Source of the DNA: HGM11416 sp964532155
GTDB lineage: Bacteria > Bacillota > Clostridia > Christensenellales > Borkfalkiaceae
NCBI GenBank assembly: GCA_964532155.1
Contig: CAZHGN010000003.1
Location: forward strand, 14,381 to 78,380
Length of the DNA: 64,000 bases
Reading direction: 5' to 3'
Below the pieces are notes generated by a model that did not search any database, had not been told where the DNA came from, and saw only the letters and a list, made by a program, of their open reading frames with translations. Below are positions 41,719 through 50,276 of this stretch, piece after piece. Every line of letters starts with the position of its first letter. Positions within the stretch are counted from its first letter, which is position 1. The position numbers and the translations under genes are program-made.

Positions 41719-41776
41719 GTCGGGATTTTTGATATGCGTTTGTAAAAAATACGGTAAAACCGCTTGTAAAACGGCG

Positions 41777-42961
41777 TTATTCTCCGTCGGCTGCTTTGAA
41801 GTTGTATTCGGGGAAAATTCTGTCGATAATTTTTACGGTATCTTTAATGCGCTCGGTTATTTGTTCCATAGGTTTATACGCCATGGGCGATTCGTCTATG
41901 GTGGAAGCGTTTGCCGTCGTAGTGTAAATGCCTTTCATTTTTTCGGCGAATTCTTCGGCGGTGAAAAGGCGTTTTGCTTCCCCTCTGCCGTAAAGTCTGC
42001 CTGCGCCGTGCGGCGCCGAATAATTCCAGTCGGCGTTGCCCAAGCCCTCGCATAAAAGGCATCCGTCGCGCATATTCAAGGGAATAATCAACTTTTGCCC
42101 CGCGTGTGCGGCGATCGCACCTTTTCTTATAATGCCCGCGTCGTCCACGTAGTTATGTATGCTTTCGAAGACGTCGAACTTTTGTATTTTTAAGAATTTA
42201 GTTATTTTTTCGCAGATAACGCGCCTGTTTTCGGCGGCGAATTGCCGACAAACGCGCATGTCGTGCATATACGCCGAAAGTGCGTTGCCCTCTAAAAAGC
42301 AGTGTTCGGGGCGAAGTTTGCTTTTTGCGGCATGCTTTTCGGTGAGTTTTTTAAGCGCGTCGGGTATTTTGTCCGGCTCGCCGCGTTCGGTTAGTTCGGC
42401 GATTATAGCGTTTCGTTCGGGCAGCGCCGCGTTTTTGCAATCGTTAACGGCTCTTTTTGCGTAAATCTTTGCGACTTGCAAGCCTAAATTGCGCGAGCCG
42501 CTGTGTATTATTAGATATTTATTGCCCGCCTTGTCTACGTCGATTTCGATAAAATGATTGCCGCCGCCGAGCGTTCCGAGCGAACCGTAGAGGCGGTCTA
42601 AGTCCCTAAGTTCGTTTTTGCATATCAGTTTTTCGGTGAATTTCGCGCCGCCGCTCGTTTTGGAATAACCGCTCCCCGCCGGTATTTTGCTCTTGATAAA
42701 ATCGTCGAGAGCGGGGTAGTCGATATCGACTTTTCCGAGCATTGCGGTGAGCATTCCGCAACCGATATCTCCGCCTATAACACCGGGAACGACCTTTTCG
42801 CCCGAGGTAGAAGTAAATCCGACCACGCACCCGGTGCCCGAATGCGCGTCGGGCATAACGCGCACTTTTGCCCCCTCGAACGCGGGAGTGGATATAAGTT
42901 CGTAAACTTGATTTACCGCACTCGGTTCGATAAGGTCGGTAAATATTTTAAGATCGTGCAT
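41777..42961 (-). CDS. rtcB: RtcB-family RNA ligase
   Basis: 394 residues from the ATG at 42961, chosen for GAGGTGA 7 nt upstream. Conserved metal and guanylate-binding motifs: 'MPDAHSGTGCVVG', 'GGDIGCGM' (the metal-binding Cys), 'LGGGNHFIE', 'HSGSRNLG' and 'SAPHGAGR' (the guanylated-His region). RtcB joins RNA 2',3'-cyclic phosphate or 3'-phosphate ends to 5'-OH ends with GTP, for RNA repair. No rtcA or rtcR is beside it, so it is the stand-alone type. Short by comparison with archaeal enzymes but normal for the bacterial subgroup. Confidence 0.93.
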   Translation of the reverse strand: MHDLKIFTDLIEPSAVNQVYELISTPAFEGAKVRVMPDAHSGTGCVVGFTSTSGEKVVPGVIGGDIGCGMLTAMLGKVDIDYPALDDFIKSKIPAGSGYSKTSGGAKFTEKLICKNELRDLDRLYGSLGTLGGGNHFIEIDVDKAGNKYLIIHSGSRNLGLQVAKIYAKRAVNDCKNAALPERNAIIAELTERGEPDKIPDALKKLTEKHAAKSKLRPEHCFLEGNALSAYMHDMRVCRQFAAENRRVICEKITKFLKIQKFDVFESIHNYVDDAGIIRKGAIAAHAGQKLIIPLNMRDGCLLCEGLGNADWNYSAPHGAGRLYGRGEAKRLFTAEEFAEKMKGIYTTTANASTIDESPMAYKPMEQITERIKDTVKIIDRIFPEYNFKAADGE

Positions 42962-43050
42962 CGGCGTCACCTCGATTGGGCTTGACAAAAGCCCTTTTAT
43001 AAAATAAGCAAAGCGCTTTCGGTCGGCGGTTTAGTTTGGCTGTATAAACA

Positions 43051-43080
43051 AAAAGCTCCTTAAGTAAAGGAGCCGATTTT
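43051..43080 (-). terminator. SRP RNA terminator
   Basis: On the minus strand GGCTCC-TTTACTTAA-GGAGC followed by TTTTTG, just beyond the 3' end of the SRP RNA; a shorter U-run (ATTTTTT) also directly follows the RNA. Confidence 0.7.
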
Positions 43081-43089
43081 TCAAAAAAT

Positions 43090-43355
43090 ACCGTGCATCC
43101 GCTTTGACGTATCGCACCGATGCGGGGATCCTGCAGGCGGCTCCTTCAAAGCTACCTCATGGCACACGGAGCATATCCGCTTAGTGCTGCTATATCCCTA
43201 TCCTGACACGGTTCACGGCAGTCCGTTGCATAAGACCTTGAAATCAACGCTCCTTACGGGACTCTGCCATCCATGCGATGCGCCGGGGCGGACCTGCGGT
43301 CTTGCTATAGCGGATTGCAAGTTCAGGGCACCGCTAACTCCCCACCTGGCACGGC
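43090..43355 (-). ncRNA. ffs: Signal recognition particle RNA, large bacterial type with Alu domain
   Basis: About 266 nt. The 5' part GCCGTGCCAGGTGGGGAG then TTAGCGG is the Firmicutes Alu-domain signature. The S domain has AACCGTGTCAGG, an apical stem AUA-GGGA-UAU with a GNRA tetraloop, and AGCAGCACTAAGCGG (family form GTCAGG...AGCAGCA.TAAG). The 3' end GCACGGTATTTTTT pairs with the 5' GCCGTGC. It binds Ffh and, through the Alu domain, the ribosome to target membrane and secretory proteins. Boundaries are approximate to a few bases. Confidence 0.92.
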
Positions 43356-43363
43356 TTAAACAT

Positions 43364-43394
43364 TTTATACCAAAAATTTTTTTTTGGCAAGCAA
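43364..43394 (-). promoter_or_regulatory. SRP RNA promoter
   Basis: TATAAA at 43364-43369 (minus strand) lies 9 nt before the RNA 5' end. Upstream TTGCCA (15-nt spacer) or TTGCTT (19-nt spacer) could be the -35; neither spacing is ideal. Confidence 0.55.
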
Positions 43395-43524
43395 AATACG
43401 CCTTATTTTTGCAAGCGAGCGCAAACGGTGCCAAAAAAATATATTTTAGCCTTGTCAAGCGCGTAGAGAAATTTTGCAAAGCGCGATAAATGCGCTATAA
43501 AATCGGAAAGGCGCGAAAAATCGC

Positions 43525-43553
43525 TTTACAAGAAGTTTTGCTTATGTTAAAAT
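43525..43553 (+). promoter_or_regulatory. ileS promoter
   Basis: TTTACA (43525-43530), 17-nt spacer, TAAAAT (43548-43553), just ahead of the T-box leader. Confidence 0.75.
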
Positions 43554-43561
43554 GATGTGGT

Positions 43562-43825
43562 AATATATAATTGTATATGCGTAACGGAAACACGCCGACG
43601 GGGCGGTTTTTATTCAGCGAAGCGGGGACGGTGCGAGCCCGCCGTAAAAATCCTTTCGGTATCCTTCCGCAGCACGATCGACGAAGACGGGGCGGCTTTA
43701 CGTCGCGGACGGAATAATCGGTTGCGTTTCCCCGCGTTAAGGGGGCAGAGTGCGCAATTTTATTGCGAAGAAGAGTGGTAACGCGGACCTCCGTCTCTTT
43801 ATGGGACGGGGGCTATTTTTTTAAA
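43562..43825 (+). promoter_or_regulatory. T-box leader controlling ileS
   Basis: Stem I distal loop sequence GGGGACGGTGCGAGCCC, candidate isoleucine specifier ATC triplets at 43650-43652 or 43661-43663, and the hallmark T-box AGAGTGGTAACGCGG at 43772-43786 that pairs with the uncharged tRNA acceptor end. The competing terminator follows at about 43787-43821 (CCTCCGTCTC / GGGACGGGGG, then TTTTTTT). Uncharged tRNA-Ile would favour the antiterminator and raise ileS expression. Confidence 0.93.
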
Positions 43826-43870
43826 GCGGCTAAAGGCGCCGCGAAACGCTACGTAAAAAGGGAGCTTGTT

Positions 43871-46800
43871 ATGTATAAAAAAGTTGATACTTCGATGAAT
43901 TTCCTCGATCGCGAAAAAGAGGTTCTCGAATTCTGGAAGGAAAACGGAATTTTCGACAAAACGCTCGAAAAGACGGCTAAGGGCGAAGAATTTTGCTTTT
44001 ACGACGGACCGCCTACGGCAAACGGAAAGCCGCACATCGGTCACGTTTTAACGCGCGTTATGAAAGATATTATTCCCCGCTTTAAGACGATGAAGGGAAT
44101 GCACGTAGCGCGGAAAGCCGGTTGGGATACGCACGGTTTGCCGGTCGAGCTCGAAATAGAGAAAAAGCTCGGGTTGGACGGCAAGCAGGATATCGAAAAA
44201 TACGGAATCGAGCCGTTTATTTCTCAGTGCAAAGAAAGCGTTTGGAAATACGTCGGCGAATGGGAAAAAATGTCCGACCGCATAGGTTATTGGGTTGATA
44301 TGGACAATCCTTACGTTACCTATAAGGACGATTATATCGAATCCGAGTGGTGGGCGCTTAAAAAGATTTGGGAAAAGGGGCTGTTATACAAGGGCTATAA
44401 AATCGTGCCTTATTGTCCGCGTTGCGGAACGGCTCTTTCCTCACACGAGGTCGCTCAAGGCTATAAGGACGTCAAGGAAAAATCCGTCTACGTTAAATTT
44501 AAAGCGAAGGGCGAGGATAAATATTACCTCGTATGGACGACCACGCCGTGGACTCTCCCCTCAAACGTCGCGCTGTGTATGAACGCAAACGAAAACTACG
44601 TGGAGATTTTGTCCGACGGCACGAGGTACGTTTTAGCCGAGGCGCTTGCGCCCAAGCTGTTCGAAGAGTACGAGGTTTTGTCGGTTAAAAAGGGCAAAGA
44701 CTACGAATATGCCGAGTACGAGCCTATGTTCGATTACGCTCTCGGCTCGTTCAAAGAAAAAGCATTTTACGTAACCAACGCGGAATACGTTACGCTTACC
44801 GACGGTACGGGTATCGTACACATCGCTCCCGCGTTCGGCGAGGACGACGCGGGCGTTGGCAGAGCGTATAATTTGCCTTTCGTTCAAATGGTCGGAGCCG
44901 ACGGTAAATTCGTCGACGCCGTTGCCGCTTATAAAGGAATGTTCTGCAAGGACGCCGATAAACTCATTATCGCCGACCTCAAGCAAAGCGGCGTGCTCTT
45001 TAAGGAGCTTATGTACGAGCACAGCTATCCCCATTGCTGGAGATGCAATACGCCGCTCATATATTACGCTCGCAACAGCTGGTTTATCAAAATGACCGCC
45101 GTAAAGGACGAACTCTTAAAGGCTAACGCTTCGGTCAACTGGATGCCCGCCACCATAGGCACGGGCAGAATGGGCAACTTCCTCGAAAACGTTATCGATT
45201 GGGGCCTTTCGCGCGAGAGATATTGGGGTACGCCTCTTCCCGTTTGGGTATGTAAGGATTGCGGCAAGGTTCACGTCATCGGCTCGCGCGAGGAGCTTTA
45301 CGCGCTTTCGGGCAAGAAAAACGTCGAACTGCACCGTCCGTTTATCGACGAGGTTACCTTTAAGTGCGATAAGTGCGGCGGCGAAATGCACAGGGTGAAA
45401 GAAGTAATCGACTGCTGGTTCGATTCGGGCTCGATGCCGTTTGCGCAGCTTCACTATCCGTTTGAAAACAAAGAAGAGTTCGAAAGGCGGTTCCCTGCGG
45501 ACTTTATATCCGAAGCCGTCGACCAAACGCGCGGTTGGTTCTATACGCTTCTCGCCATATCCACGTTGCTGTTCGATAAAGCGCCCTTCAAAAACTGCAT
45601 AGTTTTGGGGCATGTAAACGACAAAAACGGTATCAAAATGAGTAAGCATATCGGTAACGTCGTCGATCCTTGGAGCGTGCTCGATAAGCAGGGCGCGGAC
45701 GCCGTAAGATGGTATTTTTACACGTCGTCGGCTCCTTGGCTTCCGTCGAGATTTTACGAGGACGCAGTAAGCGAATGCCAGCGTAAATTTATGGGCACGC
45801 TGTGGAATACGTATGCGTTTTTCGTGCTATACGCCGAGATTGACGGTTACGATCCCTCTAAATATACCCTTTCTTCTTGCAAGCTTTCGCTTATGGACAA
45901 GTGGGTTTTGTCGAGGCTCAACACTCTTATCAAAACGGTAAACGACGGGCTCGAAGAATATAAAATATTCGAGACCGCGCGTGCGATAGAGTCGTTCGTG
46001 GACGAACTTTCCAACTGGTACGTTCGCCGCGGAAGAGAAAGATATTGGGGAAGCGACATGACCGACGACAAGGCGGCGGCTTATACCACGCTTTGGTACG
46101 TTCTCGTAACCCTTTCCAAACTGCTTGCGCCTTACACTCCGTTCATGGCGGAAAGCATATATCGCAATCTCGTGCCGCAGTTCTTTGCAAACGCGCCCGA
46201 GTCCGTTCATCTTTGCGATTTCCCGGTTGCCGACGGCTCGTATATAGACGCCGAGCTCGAGGACGGCATGGCGGACGTTTTGAAAATAGTTCTTTTGGGC
46301 AGAAGCGCGAGAAACGCTTCCAACGTCAAAAACAGACAGCCGCTCGGCAAGCTTTACGTCGCAACCGATAAATCCGTCAAACTGACGGAAGGGCTTTACG
46401 CCATCGCTCGGGACGAACTCAACGTCAAGCAGTTTGAAATTTTGCACGATGCAAGCGGCTTCGTAAGTTATAAAATCAAACCGCAGCTCAAAACGCTCGG
46501 TCCTAAATATGGTAAAAAGCTCAACGCCATAAGGTCGTTCCTCGAAAATTGCAACGCTTCCGAGGTTGTTTCCACGGTAAAGGCGGGCAACGTTTACACT
46601 ACGACGTTGGACGGCGACGAGGTATGCTTTACTCTCGACGACCTTCTTATAAGTTCCGAGAGTGCGGAGGGCTACGTTTCGGCAAGCGAAGACGGTCTTA
46701 CCGTTGTTCTCGACGTTCATTTAACGCCCGAACTTATCGACGAGGGTATTCTCCGCGAGCTTGTTTCCAAAATTCAAACGATGAGAAAGGACGCCGGCTT

Positions 46801-47002
46801 CGAGGTTACCGACAGAATCGTCGTTCGCTACAAAGCGGGCGGAGCGGTAGGCAGAGTTCTTGCAGAGAACGGCGACGAGCTTAAGGACAGCGTTCTTGCG
46901 GCTAAACTTTTGAACGAAGCGCCCGAAACGGCAGGCTTTTTGAAAGAGTTTACTTTAAACGACGAGCAAGTTGCTTTGTCGGTCGAAAAATATAACGCAT
47001 AA
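43871..47002 (+). CDS. ileS: Isoleucyl-tRNA synthetase, type 2-like
   Basis: 1043 residues from ATG 43871 (AGGGAG upstream), after the T-box. HIGH motif PHIGHV at 55-58, 'RKAGWDTHGLPVELEIEKKL', editing domain 'LVWTTTPWTLPSNVA' and 'DGTGIVHIAPAFGEDD', KMSK motif at 589-592 as KMSKHIGN, anticodon domain, and a long C-terminus without the zinc finger of the 930-residue type 1 enzymes. The length, 'KLGLDGKQDIEKYG' and KMSKH form resemble the eukaryote-like type 2 IleRS, a group known for low mupirocin sensitivity. It charges tRNA-Ile and edits Val-tRNA-Ile. Confidence 0.96.
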   Translation: MYKKVDTSMNFLDREKEVLEFWKENGIFDKTLEKTAKGEEFCFYDGPPTANGKPHIGHVLTRVMKDIIPRFKTMKGMHVARKAGWDTHGLPVELEIEKKLGLDGKQDIEKYGIEPFISQCKESVWKYVGEWEKMSDRIGYWVDMDNPYVTYKDDYIESEWWALKKIWEKGLLYKGYKIVPYCPRCGTALSSHEVAQGYKDVKEKSVYVKFKAKGEDKYYLVWTTTPWTLPSNVALCMNANENYVEILSDGTRYVLAEALAPKLFEEYEVLSVKKGKDYEYAEYEPMFDYALGSFKEKAFYVTNAEYVTLTDGTGIVHIAPAFGEDDAGVGRAYNLPFVQMVGADGKFVDAVAAYKGMFCKDADKLIIADLKQSGVLFKELMYEHSYPHCWRCNTPLIYYARNSWFIKMTAVKDELLKANASVNWMPATIGTGRMGNFLENVIDWGLSRERYWGTPLPVWVCKDCGKVHVIGSREELYALSGKKNVELHRPFIDEVTFKCDKCGGEMHRVKEVIDCWFDSGSMPFAQLHYPFENKEEFERRFPADFISEAVDQTRGWFYTLLAISTLLFDKAPFKNCIVLGHVNDKNGIKMSKHIGNVVDPWSVLDKQGADAVRWYFYTSSAPWLPSRFYEDAVSECQRKFMGTLWNTYAFFVLYAEIDGYDPSKYTLSSCKLSLMDKWVLSRLNTLIKTVNDGLEEYKIFETARAIESFVDELSNWYVRRGRERYWGSDMTDDKAAAYTTLWYVLVTLSKLLAPYTPFMAESIYRNLVPQFFANAPESVHLCDFPVADGSYIDAELEDGMADVLKIVLLGRSARNASNVKNRQPLGKLYVATDKSVKLTEGLYAIARDELNVKQFEILHDASGFVSYKIKPQLKTLGPKYGKKLNAIRSFLENCNASEVVSTVKAGNVYTTTLDGDEVCFTLDDLLISSESAEGYVSASEDGLTVVLDVHLTPELIDEGILRELVSKIQTMRKDAGFEVTDRIVVRYKAGGAVGRVLAENGDELKDSVLAAKLLNEAPETAGFLKEFTLNDEQVALSVEKYNA

Positions 47003-47014
47003 CGGCGGTGGAGC

Positions 47015-47875
47015 ATGAAAGCAGCCGATAAATGGCAGGATTACGCGGTTATCGCCACGGGTGACGGATATAAGCTTGAAAGGTGGGGGAACGTGACTTT
47101 GCTCCGTCCCGATCCGCAAGTCATATGGAAGCCGCCCTTCGATTTAGCTTCTTACGAGGGGCTGAACGCTAAGTATATACGCAGCGAAAGCGGTGGCGGC
47201 AGATGGGAATATCTGCGAAAAGTGCCGGACGAGTGGACGATATCGTACGACGATATGAAATTTAAGGTCAAGCCCATGGGTTTTAAGCACACCGGGCTTT
47301 TTCCCGAACAAGCCGTAAATTGGGATATAATGCGCGGTTTAATTAAAAACGCGGGCAGACCTATAAGCGTGCTTAATTTATTCGCATACACCGGCGGGGC
47401 GACCGTCGCGTGTTTAAACGCGGGCGCTTCGGTATGCCATGTCGACGCCGCCAAGGGCATGGTAGAGCGTGCCGGCGAAAACGTAAGGCTTTCGGGGCTG
47501 GGCGATAAACCGGTAAGATTTATCGTGGACGACTGTAAAAAGTTCGTTCAGCGCGAAATTAGGCGCGGCAGGCGGTACGACGCGGTAATTATGGATCCGC
47601 CGAGCTACGGGCGCGGACCTAACGGCGAAATGTGGAAACTCGAAAACGAGCTTTTCGATCTCGTCGAACTTTGCACTAAGGTACTGACGGATAATCCCTT
47701 ATTTTTCCTTATAAACAGTTATACTACCGGGCTTCAGCCGCAAGTTCTTAAAAACGTGCTTACTATGACGATGCGAGGCTTCGACGGAAAGGTAGAGGCG
47801 TACGAGGTGGGCTTGCCGTCGGGCGACGGTTTGGTTCTTCCGTGCGGCGCGAGCGGCATTTTTATAGGCAAATAG
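47015..47875 (+). CDS. SAM-dependent methyltransferase, RlmI/RlmK-like
   Basis: 286 residues, GGTGGAG before the ATG. N-terminal 'YKLERWGNVTLLRPDPQVIW' beta module, then a Rossmann methyltransferase with motif I 'VLNLFAYTGGATVACLNAGA', acidic 'CHVDAAKGMVE' and the catalytic-loop 'VIMDPPSYGRGPNGEMW'. The DPPSYG motif and N-terminal module place it with the Methyltrans_SAM group related to 23S rRNA cytosine/guanine methyltransferases; the exact target base is not deducible. It starts 12 nt after ileS and is probably co-transcribed. Confidence 0.85.
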   Translation: MKAADKWQDYAVIATGDGYKLERWGNVTLLRPDPQVIWKPPFDLASYEGLNAKYIRSESGGGRWEYLRKVPDEWTISYDDMKFKVKPMGFKHTGLFPEQAVNWDIMRGLIKNAGRPISVLNLFAYTGGATVACLNAGASVCHVDAAKGMVERAGENVRLSGLGDKPVRFIVDDCKKFVQREIRRGRRYDAVIMDPPSYGRGPNGEMWKLENELFDLVELCTKVLTDNPLFFLINSYTTGLQPQVLKNVLTMTMRGFDGKVEAYEVGLPSGDGLVLPCGASGIFIGK

Positions 47876-47998
47876 CGAGATATTCATAGGTAAGCGAATG
47901 CGTGAAATCGTTAACGCGTTTATATATTTTGCGTTTTCGCGGTACGATACGCGCCGACCGTTCGTCGGCTATACACAAAGGATAACGGAGATGTTATT

Positions 47999-48712
47999 AT
48001 GATTGAAATGAAACCCGAAGATCTCGTGGTCTTGCACGAGGATAATCACGTAATCGTCGTGCTTAAACCGCAAAACGTTCCGTGTTGCGAGGACGAGACC
48101 AAGGATATCGATCTCCTTTCGGTGGTAAAGGAGCATATTAAAATAAAGGAAAACAAACCCGGCAATGTTTACGCGGGGCTCGTTCATAGGCTCGACAGGG
48201 TTACCGGCGGCGTAATGGTTTTTGCAAAAAGTTCGAAAGCGGCGTCAAGGCTGTCCGAGCAAATGCGCAACGGCGACTTCGAAAAGAAGTATTCCGCGGT
48301 GCTCGTCGGTACGCCGAAAGAAGATCGTGCGGTACTCCGTCACTACGTAAAAAAGAACCCGGTAAACAATATGGTTTACGTTTGCGGTCAAACGGTAGAG
48401 GGCGCGAAGTTTTGCGAACTCGAATACTTTATTTTACAAAAGGAAAGGGGATTGTCGCTTGCAAAGGTAGTTTTGCATACGGGCAGAACTCATCAAATTC
48501 GCGTGCAGACGGCGGCGATCGGTTGCCCGGTTTTCGGCGACATGCGCTACGGCGGCGAAAAAGCGGTCAAGGGCAAACTTGCGCTTTGGGCAACGGAGCT
48601 TGCGTTTACTCATCCCGTTTCCGGACAGCGTTTGGTGTTTAAGGTGGAACCGCCTTTGGACACCGCGCCTTGGAACGTCTTTAAAACCGATAAATACATA
48701 GAAAATTTCTGA
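47999..48712 (+). CDS. RluA-family pseudouridine synthase
   Basis: 237 residues, GGAG upstream of the ATG. Catalytic motif 'GLVHRLDRVTGGVMVFAK' holds the nucleophilic Asp; 'LHTGRTHQIRVQ' and 'PVFGDMRYGG' are the other RluA signatures. There is no N-terminal S4 domain, as in the small RluA/YhcT-like members. Converts uridine to pseudouridine in rRNA or tRNA; target unknown. Its 123-nt 5' gap shows no clear promoter. Confidence 0.92.
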   Translation: MIEMKPEDLVVLHEDNHVIVVLKPQNVPCCEDETKDIDLLSVVKEHIKIKENKPGNVYAGLVHRLDRVTGGVMVFAKSSKAASRLSEQMRNGDFEKKYSAVLVGTPKEDRAVLRHYVKKNPVNNMVYVCGQTVEGAKFCELEYFILQKERGLSLAKVVLHTGRTHQIRVQTAAIGCPVFGDMRYGGEKAVKGKLALWATELAFTHPVSGQRLVFKVEPPLDTAPWNVFKTDKYIENF

Positions 48713-48730
48713 TTTTAACGGAGAAAAAAC

Positions 48731-49888
48731 ATGACAACGTCAAACTTATTCGGAAATCTTCTTGCGGGAAATATTTTTTCTTTCATTACCGACAATTTCA
48801 GCGGCTTAGAGACGATGGACGTCGTTAAAATGCTCGCTATGTGGGTAATCGGCGGATTGCTTATTTTCCTCGCGATTAAAAAGGAGATGGAACCCTCGCT
48901 ATTGCTACCGATGGGCTTCGGTGCGATCTTGTGCAACTTACCCCTTTCGGGCGCGGTGGGTGAAGAAGGCGTGCTTACCGTTTTGTATAAAGCGGGTATT
49001 GCCAACGAACTGTTCCCATTGCTTCTGTTTATCGGTATAGGCGCTATGATCGACTTCGAGCCTATGCTTTCCAATCCCAAACTTATGATGTTCGGCGCCG
49101 CCGCGCAGTTCGGCATTTTTATGACGATATGCCTTGCGGGTCTTGTGTTTGGCAATATTGAAGAAGCCGCGGCTATCGGTATGATAGGCGCCGCCGACGG
49201 TCCTACGGCAATAGTCGTAGCAAACGCTTTAAAATCGAGCCAAGTCGGCTCCATTACCGTTGCTGCGTATTCGTATATGGCGCTCGTTCCCATCATTCAG
49301 CCGCCTATAATACGTTTATTGACTACTAAAGAGGAAAGACTTATCCGCATGGAATACAAACCGCAGTCTGTTTCCAAGCTCACAAAAATTCTTTTCCCCA
49401 TATTCGTTACCGTCGTCGCCGGGCTCGTTGCTCCCGCTTCGGTTGCTCTCGTAGGATTTTTAATGTTCGGCAATCTTTTGCGTGAATGCGGTGTTTTAAA
49501 CTCGCTTTCCGAAACGGCGCAAAACGTTCTCGCGAACCTTATTACGCTTTTCTTGGGGCTTACCGTTGCTTCTCAAATGCAATACGAACTGTTTTTGCAA
49601 CCGTCCACGCTCATTATCTTGGCGCTCGGCTTGTTCGCTTTCGTGTTCGATACCGCCGGAGGCGTGCTGTTTGCAAAACTATATAACCTTTTTGCCAAAA
49701 CTAAAATAAATCCGATGATAGGTGCGGCGGGTATATCCGCGTTCCCGATGTCTTCGAGAGTGATACATAAAATGGCGCTTAAAGAAGATCCGCAGAACTT
49801 TATTTTAATGCAGTCGGTTGCGGTCAACGTTTCCGGACAAATCGCTTCGGTTATTGCGGGCGGACTTATTCTCGGTTACTTTATTTAA
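48731..49888 (+). CDS. Sodium-pump decarboxylase beta subunit
   Basis: 385 residues, about nine to eleven membrane helices. Family signatures: 'IGIGAMIDFEPML' with the essential Asp, 'IGMIGAADGPTAIVVAN' and 'GAAGISAFPMSSRVIHKMA'. It belongs to the OadB/GcdB/MmdB group that couples decarboxylation of carboxybiotin to export of sodium ions. Only a gamma-like partner (49901-50074) follows; no carboxyltransferase (alpha) or biotin carrier is in the window, so the substrate acid (oxaloacetate, methylmalonyl-CoA or glutaconyl-CoA) cannot be assigned. Confidence 0.95.
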   Translation: MTTSNLFGNLLAGNIFSFITDNFSGLETMDVVKMLAMWVIGGLLIFLAIKKEMEPSLLLPMGFGAILCNLPLSGAVGEEGVLTVLYKAGIANELFPLLLFIGIGAMIDFEPMLSNPKLMMFGAAAQFGIFMTICLAGLVFGNIEEAAAIGMIGAADGPTAIVVANALKSSQVGSITVAAYSYMALVPIIQPPIIRLLTTKEERLIRMEYKPQSVSKLTKILFPIFVTVVAGLVAPASVALVGFLMFGNLLRECGVLNSLSETAQNVLANLITLFLGLTVASQMQYELFLQPSTLIILALGLFAFVFDTAGGVLFAKLYNLFAKTKINPMIGAAGISAFPMSSRVIHKMALKEDPQNFILMQSVAVNVSGQIASVIAGGLILGYFI

Positions 49889-49900
49889 GGGGTGAACGAT

Positions 49901-50074
49901 ATGGAAGGATTAAAAATTAATTTCAGTCCCTCAACTTTAGTCGACGCGTTAAAGTTTATGGGAATAGGTCTTGTGTGCATTTTCCTCGTCGTCGGCGTAA
50001 TCGCCTTCGGCGTGTGGGTTTTGAACAAAGTAACTAAGAAGAAAAAGAACGAAGAACCGAAAGAAGAGGAATAA
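49901..50074 (+). CDS. Small single-pass protein, decarboxylase gamma-like (OadG)
   Basis: 57 residues from ATG 49901; AAGGGGTGA lies upstream, 12 nt after the beta subunit stop. One membrane helix ('FMGIGLVCIFLVVGVIAFGVWVL') followed by a lysine-then-glutamate-rich cytoplasmic tail (KKKKNEEPKEEE). Size, topology and position match the gamma/delta anchor subunit that holds the peripheral alpha subunit to the pump; the sequence itself is too short for a firm call. Confidence 0.7.
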   Translation: MEGLKINFSPSTLVDALKFMGIGLVCIFLVVGVIAFGVWVLNKVTKKKKNEEPKEEE

Positions 50075-50097
50075 AACTATTCGCTTTTCCGCATTTT

Positions 50098-50126
50098 GGC
50101 AAAAAAACTCATTCTTTTTGCCTTTT
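50098..50126 (+). terminator. Terminator after the decarboxylase genes
   Basis: GGCAAAAA and TTTTTGCC arms with an 11-12 nt loop, then TTTT, 23 nt beyond the gamma-like stop. Confidence 0.7.
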
Positions 50127-50161
50127 ACCTCTACACATTTTTCGTTTTTTCAAATAATCGT

Positions 50162-50190
50162 TTGACAAAGACGAACGCTTAGTGTAAAAT
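50162..50190 (+). promoter_or_regulatory. Promoter of the 50277 surface protein
   Basis: TTGACA (50162-50167), 17-nt spacer, TAAAAT (50185-50190). It is followed by an 85-nt leader with no further recognisable element. Confidence 0.8.
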
Positions 50191-50276
50191 AATAAATATT
50201 ATGAAAGATTATGCGCGGCAGTGGCTTTTCTGCCTGCATTTGCCCGCGCTATAACTTATTTTGGGAGTTTTACTTT

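Noticed and set aside
42978..42994. GGGCTT-GACAA-AAGCCC hairpin before rtcB as a riboswitch or terminator
   Set aside because: It is a single 6-bp stem in the rtcB leader; on the plus strand it has T's after it but no upstream gene to terminate.
43184..43489. ORFs on both strands over 43.2-43.5 kb
   Set aside because: The region is the SRP RNA gene; the ORFs have no start signals.
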